The notes beneath the pieces are model-generated. The model saw nothing but the letters and a program-made list of their open reading frames with translations. It searched no databases and was not told where the DNA came from. This document shows positions 1 through 5,464 of a DNA stretch of 6,367 bases, in pieces. Within the stretch, counting starts at the first letter, position 1. Each line of letters begins with the position of its first letter. A program made the translations under genes and the position numbers. Origin of the DNA: Actinomycetota bacterium (GTDB lineage Bacteria > Actinomycetota > Acidimicrobiia > Acidimicrobiales > CADCSY01); contig JACOTK010000182.1 of NCBI GenBank assembly GCA_016178435.1, positions 1 through 6,367 of the forward strand, read 5' to 3'.

Positions 1-579
1 CCCAGGACCGTTGCGGAGCTCTGGGATCACGCGGATCTCGACGAGGTCCGCCGGGAGTGTCGTACGCAGATCGAACGTGCCATCGTGTGGGGCTTTGACG
101 TCAGCCCTCTCGGCACCCATCTTGGCGCTCTTGCGCTGCGACCCGAGTTCTTCGACATCTATCTCGATCTTGCGATCGACTTCCGCCTCCCACTGCGCCT
201 TCCGGATCAATCACAGGAACGCGTCGCAGGCTTCCCCTTCCGCCGCCTCGCCGAGGAGGAAGGAGTCGTGTCCCCCGATCACGTCATCGCGGCGCGAAGC
301 GTCACCCTCGAGGACGCCATGCGCACGGCACTCGTCGAGCTTGGCCCGGGAGTCACCGAGATCATCATTCGTCCGGCCATCGACTCCCCCGAGCTTCGTT
401 CGCTGGCTCCGCATTGGCCCGACCGCGGCGTGAGCGTCGAGGCGCTGACCAAGGGCGCCGAGCTGCGCGCCATGGCCGAACGTGCGGGAGCTTTCTTCAT
501 TGGCTACCGAGCGCTCCGCGAGCTCCAGCGAAGCCCGGTCTCGACCCCGGACGCCGGTGGGCGGACGCGGGTGATCTAG
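1..579 (+). CDS. ChbG/YdjC-type polysaccharide deacetylase-like protein, 3' part, active-site motifs altered
   Basis: The frame is open from base 1 and stops at TAG 577-579, so the N-terminus, including the family's first Asp motif, lies outside the window; 192 codons are visible. The family (YdjC/ChbG) is a metal-dependent deacetylase fold acting on N-acetylated sugars. Matching landmarks are the stretch RPEFFDIYLDLA followed by RLPLRLP, then a GVTEIII strand, DSPELRSL, and a C-terminal FIGYRALREL, all in the order seen in actinobacterial homologues. In the homologues I recall, the metal motif reads roughly THLDSHMG. Here it is SPLGTHLG (bases 103-126), keeping only the second His and losing the first His and the Asp. 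The later His-Pro motif is Arg-Pro (R at 370-372). Family membership is fairly sure. Catalytic activity is doubtful, and a non-catalytic sugar-binding or altered role is possible. It converges on mca. Confidence 0.75.
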   Translation, partial: PRTVAELWDHADLDEVRRECRTQIERAIVWGFDVSPLGTHLGALALRPEFFDIYLDLAIDFRLPLRLPDQSQERVAGFPFRRLAEEEGVVSPDHVIAARSVTLEDAMRTALVELGPGVTEIIIRPAIDSPELRSLAPHWPDRGVSVEALTKGAELRAMAERAGAFFIGYRALRELQRSPVSTPDAGGRTRVI

Positions 580-1454
580 CGATCGGCGAACGCCGGCACG
601 GCGGCGAACAGATCTGCCTCGGGTATCGGTGCATCGACGTGCGACCGAGCCAGCACGTAGTCGTCGTAGGGATGGATGCTCCGCATCTCGTCGTCGGGAA
701 GACCGAACCAGAACGGTGACTCGGGGTCGACCTGGGTGCGATGGGCCAACAGCGCACGCCCACGCACATCGGTGTAGCCCGTGATGTCCACCTGGGTCGT
801 GATCCGATGGTCGAGATCGGGACGCTCGAACCACTCCGGCGTGAACGGTGACTCCAGGCCCAACGCGACAAATCGCTCGTGGGTCGCTGCGAGGCGAGCG
901 CGCGACCACAACGTGTAGTACAGCTTGAGCGGCTGCCAGGGCTCCCCGGCATCGGGGTAGGCATTCGGATCGGCGGCGGCGTCGAAAGCCACCACGCTGA
1001 TCTCGTGAACGCGCAGGTGATCCGGGTGGGGGTAGCCCGACTGCTCATCGGGATAGGTGACGATCACCTGGGGACGATGGCGTCGAATCTCCGCCACCAG
1101 CCTGCCGACCGCCTCATCCGGATCGGCTTGGGCGAAGCACCTTGGGTCGTGATTCGACGGCGAGCCGGCCATCCCCGAGTCGTGGTAGCCCAGCATGACC
1201 ACCTCGTCGTAGCCGATGATCGCCGCCGATGCGGCCAACTCATCCCGGCGGACCTCGGCCAGATGGTCGCGGACCTCGGGACGGTCCATCGCCGGATTCA
1301 GGATGTCACCGAGCTCCCCGCCGGTGCAACACACGAGCACCGTGTGGATGCCCTGGTCATGAGCCTTGGCAACCGTCCCCGGGCCCTTGGATGCCTCGTC
1401 GTCGGGATGCGCGTGCACGGTCATCAGACACCGTCGATCAGGAGTGCTGTTCAT
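576..1454 (-). CDS. mca: Mycothiol S-conjugate amidase (LmbE/PIG-L family)
   Basis: Mca is a cytosolic zinc amidase that cleaves mycothiol S-conjugates of electrophiles and drugs to a mercapturic acid plus GlcN-inositol, which is recycled to mycothiol. From ATG 1454 the protein has 292 residues, the usual Mca length. Visible motifs are HAHPDDE at residues 14-20 (zinc ligands H16 and D19, likely general base D18), SKG at 22-24, CTGGELGDILNP at 43-54, and YPHPDH at 141-146 (zinc ligand H146). The SKG and ILNP signatures, the CFAQAD segment and the C-terminal DDYVLARS/LPEADLFA-like end fit Mca better than the paralogue MshB (GlcNAc-Ins deacetylase). In-frame alternatives are GTG 1463 and ATG 1457. 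I prefer 1454 because a TAGCGT -10 element ends 7 nt before it and there is no Shine-Dalgarno, which suggests a leaderless message. The stop codon overlaps that of the convergent upstream gene. Confidence 0.9.
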   Translation of the reverse strand: MNSTPDRRCLMTVHAHPDDEASKGPGTVAKAHDQGIHTVLVCCTGGELGDILNPAMDRPEVRDHLAEVRRDELAASAAIIGYDEVVMLGYHDSGMAGSPSNHDPRCFAQADPDEAVGRLVAEIRRHRPQVIVTYPDEQSGYPHPDHLRVHEISVVAFDAAADPNAYPDAGEPWQPLKLYYTLWSRARLAATHERFVALGLESPFTPEWFERPDLDHRITTQVDITGYTDVRGRALLAHRTQVDPESPFWFGLPDDEMRSIHPYDDYVLARSHVDAPIPEADLFAAVPAFADR

Positions 1455-1461
1455 CATCCAC

Positions 1462-1467
1462 ACGCTA
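1462..1467 (-). promoter_or_regulatory. Candidate -10 element for leaderless mca
   Basis: On the minus strand this reads TAGCGT (TANNNT, the actinobacterial -10 pattern). Seven bases separate it from ATG 1454, the distance expected between a -10 box and the first transcribed base, and no Shine-Dalgarno precedes the start. No convincing -35 is visible. The motif is short, so the support comes mainly from its position. Confidence 0.4.
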
Positions 1468-1502
1468 CCGGGCCGATCCGGCCCTCAGGACGCGCAAACA
1501 CC

Positions 1503-1508
1503 TACCCT
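1503..1508 (+). promoter_or_regulatory. Candidate -10 element for corA
   Basis: TACCCT matches TANNNT. The first base 7 nt beyond it is the G of an in-frame GTG at 1516, so corA could be translated from a leaderless message starting there. The element lies back-to-back with the mca -10, with 35 bp between them. No -35 is recognisable. Confidence 0.4.
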
Positions 1509-1509
1509 G

Positions 1510-2475
1510 ATGACGGTGAGCATGACCATCCACACCTTCGGTCCCTCCGGTTCCACCTGTCCGGAGGATGCGACCCCTGCCCGTGCGCCCTCCTCGGAGA
1601 GCAACACCCGGGTGTGGGTCGATGTGCTCGACCCCACGCCCGAGGAGCTCGACCACCTTCTCGCATCGTTCTCGCTCCACCCCCTGGCCATCGAGGACGC
1701 CACCAAGCACGGCCAACGTGCCAAGCTCGATCACTTTCCCGACCATGCGTTCCTGGTTGCGTATTCCCTGGAGATGGCCGAGGTCGACCTCTTCATCGGT
1801 CCCACCTGGGTGATCTCCGTTCGGGAGCGAAATGAGCAGGACGTTCACTGGGCCACCGATGTCGCCCGAGATCGTCTCGAGCGAGTCCCCTCTGATCAGG
1901 TCACCGTCGGCATGGTGGTCTACACCCTGCTCGACGAGTTGGTCGACGGCTACTTCACCGCGGCCGACAGCTTCGAGGATCGCGTCGAGGCGTTCGAGGA
2001 TCGGGTGCTCAGCTCCGACGGCGCCCATGAGCAGCTCATCCAGGGCGACCTGTTGCGACTGCGTCGCGAGCTGCTGGTCTTTCGTCGGACCATCGTGCCG
2101 TTGCGAGACGTGATCAACGCGCTCCTCCGGGGCGAGGTGAGCGTTCTCGACGCAGCGACCCTGGTGCACCTCCAGGACGTGCTCGACCACCTCCTGCGGG
2201 CGATCGATCAGATCGACAGCCAACGAGAGCTCCTGGGAAACGCCGTGGACGCGCACCTCGCGGTCATCTCGAATCGCATGAACCTCGTGATGAAGCGCAT
2301 GACCTCGTGGGGCGCCATCCTGCTCGGCTCCACCCTGATCGCCGGCATCTACGGCATGAACTTCGAGCACATGCCCGAGCTCTCGTGGGCATACGGCTAC
2401 CCGTTCGCCCTGGGACTCATGGCCGCCATCACCCTTGTCGCCTACCGGATCTTCAAACGCTACGACTGGCTCTGA
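1510..2475 (+). CDS. corA: CorA-family divalent cation (Mg2+) transporter
   Basis: CorA proteins form pentameric Mg2+/Co2+ channels in the cytoplasmic membrane, with a large N-terminal cytosolic funnel and two C-terminal membrane helices. From ATG 1510 the protein has 321 residues, a normal length. The N-terminal domain has the family segment HPLAIEDATKHGQRAKLD (residues 57-74), a strand at WVISVRE, and a long charged helix through residues 150-265. TM1 is about residues 264-283 and ends in the selectivity motif YGMN (281-284). The loop MPELSW follows (288-293), then TM2 at about 298-315 and the basic tail FKRYDWL. The Pro often seen within TM1 before the IAGIYGMN run is absent (LLGSTLIAG). 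Start choice is uncertain between ATG 1510, GTG 1516 (best fit to a leaderless transcript) and ATG 1522. The first 30 or so residues are low-complexity and do not decide it. It converges on the PhoU/RCK_C gene. Confidence 0.9.
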   Translation: MTVSMTIHTFGPSGSTCPEDATPARAPSSESNTRVWVDVLDPTPEELDHLLASFSLHPLAIEDATKHGQRAKLDHFPDHAFLVAYSLEMAEVDLFIGPTWVISVRERNEQDVHWATDVARDRLERVPSDQVTVGMVVYTLLDELVDGYFTAADSFEDRVEAFEDRVLSSDGAHEQLIQGDLLRLRRELLVFRRTIVPLRDVINALLRGEVSVLDAATLVHLQDVLDHLLRAIDQIDSQRELLGNAVDAHLAVISNRMNLVMKRMTSWGAILLGSTLIAGIYGMNFEHMPELSWAYGYPFALGLMAAITLVAYRIFKRYDWL

Positions 2476-2487
2476 GCGGAGCGCTCA
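2473..2487. terminator. Palindrome covering both convergent stop codons; possible bidirectional terminator
   Basis: TGAGCG (2473-2478), loop GAG, CGCTCA (2482-2487) is a perfect 6-bp inverted repeat. Its left arm starts with the corA TGA and its right arm ends with the TCA that is the TGA stop of the minus-strand gene. There is no T-tract on either side, so it would be a weak or non-canonical terminator. With only 9 bp between the genes, little else could separate the two transcripts. Confidence 0.35.
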
Positions 2488-3726
2488 GCGCGAGTCGCTC
2501 GTCTCGCTCACCGGCACCAGTGCGTCGCGTCCGGTCTCGTCGTCCTCGACCAGACGCCACCCGCACATCTCGGCCAACAATGTCTCGCCCTCACCCGGAC
2601 CACTGGCGATGATCTCATCACCGGAGCGAAGCGCCTCGCGGCCACGGGGCCGGTAGACGTAACGTCCACCCCGACGGATGGCGAGGACATGAAACCCCGG
2701 ATCGATGTCGAGCTGGAGCACCCCCAGGCGAACGCCGTCCACTCGTGAGCCTTCCCCGACCGGCACCCGCACGACCACCTCGTCGGCGTCCCCGAGCGCC
2801 AGCGAGAGGATCGGGTGCACCCGCTCATGGCGCTCCACCAACCACACCATCTGCTGCGCGGCATCCCCCAGCTCCTCGGCTGCCTGGGCCAGGTGCAACA
2901 ACCCGCGAAGCGGCGAAGGGTCGATCAACTCGGATGACGAACGCAACACCCACGTCTCGAGGCGTTCCTTCATCTCGTCGAGACGGTCCTCGAGATGATT
3001 GACCTCGGCGGCCAAGCCGAGATCTCGCAGCACCAGCGCTGAATAGGCCAAACCCACGCAGACCTCCGAGATGTTCTTCATCTCGATCAGCACGTCGATC
3101 GCCCGCCCGAGATCGGTGGTGATGACCTCCTCAGGCGGCGAGGGTGGGGTCCAGCTCGGGGCGCCGGCAAGTTGGTGCAGCCGCACGATGCCGGCGGGCG
3201 ACCCGTGCAGGAACAGGACATCGCCGGGCACCAGGATCTCGCTGCCCGCGACGTCGGTGATCCAGTCCCGCTCGCGATGGATCGCCACCACCCGCATGCC
3301 CACCGCGACCGGCAGCTCGAAATCGGCCAGCACACGGTGCGCAAAGTGCGAACCCTCTCGAATCAGGACTCGATGCGACACCTCCTCGGCCTCGGAGAGA
3401 TCGGCGATCAACTCGCTCGGAATGCCCAGGCGATGGCTGATGATGTGCGCGATGTCGACCGCGGTGTTGCCGATGCGCTCGATGGACGAGATGACCTGCA
3501 GAACCGAGGCCATGGCGTCGGCGTCGCGGGGCGACCGAACGGCCAGCACGCACAGCGCACGCATGTCGTGCACAAGGTCGGAGAGCCGATCCTCCAGCTC
3601 CTCGACCTCCTCGGCCATCTGCGGGTCACCGAAGTACACCGCGGCATAGGCCAGATCGACCATGAGCTCGGAGGTGTCCTTCGCCTCCGAGAGCATGGTC
3701 CTCAAATTTCGTGGTCGTTCTTCCAC
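2485..3726 (-). CDS. Tandem PhoU-RCK_C (TrkA-C) protein, likely cytosolic partner or regulator of the upstream permease
   Basis: This 413-residue soluble protein has an internally duplicated layout: PhoU-like helical domain (about 8-105), RCK_C/TrkA-C domain (about 117-188), second PhoU-like domain (about 205-302), second RCK_C domain (about 315-390). The two halves align visibly: AYAAVYFGDPQMAEEVEELEDRL matches AYSALVLRDLGLAAEVNHLEDRL, and ERIGNTAVDIA (83-93) matches EELGDAAQQMV, both in the PhoU ExxxD-type region. RCK_C domains bind small ligands (nucleotides or ions) that gate transporters, while PhoU domains are helical bundles that often carry metal clusters. It has no membrane segments. 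The start is GTG 3726, preceded by GGAGG, and ATG 3696 is an alternative. It lies 24 bp downstream of the SLC41-like permease on the same strand, which implies co-transcription and a role in controlling that permease. That role is inferred. The architecture resembles the archaeal-type PhoU/TrkA_C family (COG3273, from memory). The domain calls are solid and the ligand is unknown. Confidence 0.85.
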   Translation of the reverse strand: MEERPRNLRTMLSEAKDTSELMVDLAYAAVYFGDPQMAEEVEELEDRLSDLVHDMRALCVLAVRSPRDADAMASVLQVISSIERIGNTAVDIAHIISHRLGIPSELIADLSEAEEVSHRVLIREGSHFAHRVLADFELPVAVGMRVVAIHRERDWITDVAGSEILVPGDVLFLHGSPAGIVRLHQLAGAPSWTPPSPPEEVITTDLGRAIDVLIEMKNISEVCVGLAYSALVLRDLGLAAEVNHLEDRLDEMKERLETWVLRSSSELIDPSPLRGLLHLAQAAEELGDAAQQMVWLVERHERVHPILSLALGDADEVVVRVPVGEGSRVDGVRLGVLQLDIDPGFHVLAIRRGGRYVYRPRGREALRSGDEIIASGPGEGETLLAEMCGWRLVEDDETGRDALVPVSETSDSR

Positions 3727-3730
3727 AACG

Positions 3731-3735
3731 CCTCC
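3731..3735 (-). promoter_or_regulatory. Shine-Dalgarno for the PhoU-RCK_C gene
   Basis: The minus strand reads GGAGG four bases before GTG 3726, inside the 24-bp gap after the permease stop. It supports the GTG as start over ATG 3696 and supports translation as the second cistron of an operon. Four-base spacing is a little short. Confidence 0.6.
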
Positions 3736-3750
3736 AGGGTAGGCCGAATC

Positions 3751-4986
3751 TCAGGTGATGCCCAGTGCCACGACAACCAGGATGAGGGCGAAGGCGCCGA
3801 CGAGGTCGACCGACGAGCTCACCAGGGGGATGCCGTAGCTGTCGGGGTCGACCCCGAGTCGCACGGCGGCGAGGGTGCCGTAGTACGCGATGACCACCAC
3901 GAAGACCATGGCCAACATCCCGCCGATCACCGCAGCAGCCACCATGTTGGCCAACCCCGGGCTCCGCACGTCCAGGAGCCCGGCAGCCAACTCCGCCACC
4001 AGGGCGTTGCCGAGAAAGACGGGAAGAGCGAGGAACACGATGAGGCTGATGTCGAGCCGAGCTGCCATGGATGGGATGGCCGAGACCTCGGCAAGACCGA
4101 GGTGCAACTTGGTGGCGAGACGGCTCGAGAGTGTTCCCCCCAGCGCGCCGGCGGAGCTGAGAAAACCGGGCAGGAGCACCAGGAGCGCAGGAAATTGGGT
4201 GAACGAGTCGAGCCTCTTCTCCACCACCACGCCTGCCACCAGACTCACCACTCCCGCCACGAGCAGGATGGGCAGGGACTCGCGCACGATGTGGACCAGA
4301 TCGACCAGTCCCGATCGCAGCGCGCCCACCAGGACCCCCAGGCACACCACCGCGAGCACGGTGCCCGCTGCGGTCGTGACGCCGGACGAACCCACCACCA
4401 AGGTGGCGAGCCAGAGCGAGGGCAGCCCGATCACGTCACCGATTGCCGAGACGAGAGGCGCCGCCACATTGTCGAGGTCCCATCCGAACCGGGTCGAACC
4501 CGCGGCCAGCGCGAGCGTCGCCACCAGCACGATCAACGACGAGATCACGCCCCCCACGACCGAGATGACCACCAGCTCCCAAAAGGAGATCGAACCCGTC
4601 AGGCTGAACGCAACCGCCACCAGCTTGGCGAGGCCCGCCAGACCGAGCGACACCGACAGCGTCAGGACCATCGAGGCGAGGATGTTCTGGCCCACGACGG
4701 TGTCGATGCGACGGCTGAGACCGAACGTTCCCATGTGGATCGAGGTGCTGAGACGACTGCCGAGTGCGCCGAAGATGTTGCCCCGCATGCCGATGGCCGC
4801 CGGCACCAGCACCAGGAGGCCCGGCATGTCCCTCAGCGTGTCGGTGATCAGACCGAGCGCGATACCCGCTGCAAGACTGGTCATCGTGCCCAGGCCGAGC
4901 GCGACAAGGCTCTGCCTCGTATCGGCAGGACTGGGCCCGAGAACGAAACGTGCTCGCGCCAGGAGACGGAGACGGCGGACAATCAA
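3751..4986 (-). CDS. SLC41/MgtE-like divalent cation permease with two MgtE membrane domains
   Basis: From the proposed start this is a 411-residue, very hydrophobic protein made of two homologous MgtE-type membrane halves. Half one runs about residues 27-200 and half two about 235-410. Matching landmarks are VPAAIGMRGNIFGALGSRLS (61-80) against LPGFLSSAGALGGTLSSRLA (272-291), and PLVSAIGDVIG (177-187, D184) against PLVSSSVDLVG (387-397, D394). These Asp residues correspond to the conserved ion-path Asp of MgtE. There is no N-domain or CBS pair, so it resembles SLC41 and the archaeal-type two-domain permeases (COG1824, from memory) rather than classical MgtE. It probably moves Mg2+ or another divalent ion across the cytoplasmic membrane. 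The start is uncertain: the frame is open up to 5490, but ATG is absent upstream until it runs antisense to the cold-shock gene. TTG 4986 is the only reasonable start that keeps the first helix, and ATG 4884 would truncate it. It is followed at 24 bp by the PhoU-RCK_C gene. Confidence 0.8.
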   Translation of the reverse strand: MIVRRLRLLARARFVLGPSPADTRQSLVALGLGTMTSLAAGIALGLITDTLRDMPGLLVLVPAAIGMRGNIFGALGSRLSTSIHMGTFGLSRRIDTVVGQNILASMVLTLSVSLGLAGLAKLVAVAFSLTGSISFWELVVISVVGGVISSLIVLVATLALAAGSTRFGWDLDNVAAPLVSAIGDVIGLPSLWLATLVVGSSGVTTAAGTVLAVVCLGVLVGALRSGLVDLVHIVRESLPILLVAGVVSLVAGVVVEKRLDSFTQFPALLVLLPGFLSSAGALGGTLSSRLATKLHLGLAEVSAIPSMAARLDISLIVFLALPVFLGNALVAELAAGLLDVRSPGLANMVAAAVIGGMLAMVFVVVIAYYGTLAAVRLGVDPDSYGIPLVSSSVDLVGAFALILVVVALGIT

Positions 4987-5061
4987 CGCACCGAGTCTGC
5001 CCCAAATCGCCAGGGCCTCCGCGGCACCGCGACATCGCCTTCCCGGCGTCGGCGGGAGTGC

Positions 5062-5067
5062 TACCGT
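5062..5067 (+). promoter_or_regulatory. Candidate -10 element for the cold-shock gene
   Basis: TACCGT fits TANNNT. Initiation about 7 nt downstream would give a leader of roughly 68 nt before ATG 5143. Leaders of this kind are common in cold-shock genes, where they can act in temperature-dependent translation. No -35 is clear, and the assignment rests on a six-base pattern. Confidence 0.25.
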
Positions 5068-5126
5068 GAGACCGGCAATGGCAATTGGAGTGGGTGCGCG
5101 CGTAAGGCCGAACCCCAATATCTGAC

Positions 5127-5134
5127 AAAGGGGA
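5127..5134 (+). promoter_or_regulatory. Strong Shine-Dalgarno for the cold-shock gene
   Basis: AAAGGGGA lies eight bases before ATG 5143. It is the clearest ribosome binding site in the window and stands out because mca, corA and the thiolase-like gene have none. It fixes the start of the cold-shock gene. Confidence 0.7.
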
Positions 5135-5142
5135 CGGCTGAT

Positions 5143-5343
5143 ATGTCGACCGGCACCGTGAAGTGGTTCAACGCCGAAAAGGGTTATGGCTTCATCTCCC
5201 GTGAAGGCGGGTCGGACCTCTTCGTGCACTACACCGCCATCGAGGGTTCGGGCTATCGCTCGCTCGAGGAAGGTCAGCAAGTCGAGTTCGAGGTGACCCA
5301 GGGGCCCAAGGGCGACCAGGCACAAAACGTCAAGGTTCTCTAG
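5143..5343 (+). CDS. Cold-shock domain protein (CspA family)
   Basis: This is a 66-residue single cold-shock domain, an OB-fold that binds single-stranded RNA and DNA and acts as an RNA chaperone. The sequence is textbook: MSTGTVKWFNAEKGYGFI with RNP1 KGYGFI (residues 13-18), RNP2-like LFVHYTAI (26-33), and an ending QAQNVKVL. Tyr replaces the more common Phe in the FVHF part of RNP2, which keeps an aromatic RNA-stacking side chain. The length is normal and the domain is complete. The start is set by a strong Shine-Dalgarno. It is divergent from the permease gene, with about 156 bp between the proposed starts, so the two may share regulatory DNA. The strong ribosome binding site suggests high expression. 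The family call is essentially certain, but the specific paralogue cannot be told. Confidence 0.95.
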   Translation: MSTGTVKWFNAEKGYGFISREGGSDLFVHYTAIEGSGYRSLEEGQQVEFEVTQGPKGDQAQNVKVL

Positions 5344-5353
5344 CCACTGCTCC

Positions 5354-5369
5354 CGGGGCCGAGGCCCCG
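5354..5369 (+). terminator. Short GC hairpin after the cold-shock gene
   Basis: CGGGGC (5354-5359), loop CGAG, GCCCCG (5364-5369) forms a 6-bp all-GC stem starting 11 bases after the stop codon. No T-run follows, so it may be a 3' stabiliser or a weak intrinsic terminator. Confidence 0.4.
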
Positions 5370-5393
5370 ACATCGTCCACCGCAGCACCCTCA

Positions 5394-5421
5394 GGGGGCT
5401 CCCACCGGGGATCGAGCCCCC
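5394..5421 (+). terminator. Strong GC hairpin between the cold-shock and thiolase-like genes
   Basis: GGGGGCTC (5394-5401) pairs perfectly with GAGCCCCC (5414-5421) around a 12-base loop. With one bulged C (5422), the stem extends by CA (5392-5393) with TG (5423-5424). It is the most stable inverted repeat seen in the window and sits just before the promoter of the next gene. No T-tract follows, so termination is plausible but not proven. Confidence 0.45.
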
Positions 5422-5450
5422 CTGGACTGGCACCTTCGTCAGGCGCCCGG

Positions 5451-5456
5451 TAGGGT
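5451..5456 (+). promoter_or_regulatory. Candidate -10 element for the leaderless thiolase-like gene
   Basis: TAGGGT fits TANNNT and is followed by eight bases of C/G and then ATG 5465, so transcription would begin at or next to the start codon. There is no Shine-Dalgarno before the ATG (CCCCGCCC). The arrangement matches those before mca and corA. Confidence 0.4.
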
Positions 5457-5464
5457 CCCCGCCC

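Noticed and set aside
211..909. Minus-strand frame overlapping the deacetylase-like gene and the mca 3' end
   Set aside because: It has an Arg-rich shadow composition and conflicts with two supported genes.
879..1835. Plus-strand frame across mca and into corA
   Set aside because: It spans two recognised genes in the wrong frame or strand and shows no domain, so it is a shadow.
1465..2370. Minus-strand frame of 301 codons opposite corA
   Set aside because: The composition is rich in His, Gln, Val and Glu with no motif, while the plus strand has complete CorA signatures.
3890..5125. Plus-strand frame of 411 codons opposite the permease
   Set aside because: The product is Arg/Ser/Thr/Pro-rich low complexity, typical of antisense frames in GC-rich DNA, and the opposite strand has a convincing membrane protein.
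3172..5142. Very long plus-strand open frame continuing in frame into the cold-shock gene, suggesting a roughly 720-residue fusion
   Set aside because: Upstream of ATG 5143 the translation is a His/Arg/Gln/Asp/Glu-rich, domain-free sequence antisense to the clear PhoU-RCK_C and permease genes. The strong Shine-Dalgarno sets the real start at 5143.
5391..5424. GC-rich inverted repeat considered as part of a tRNA or mobile-element end
   Set aside because: No cloverleaf, anticodon arm or TψC-like box can be drawn, and there is no transposase or target duplication nearby. A terminator-like hairpin explains it better.
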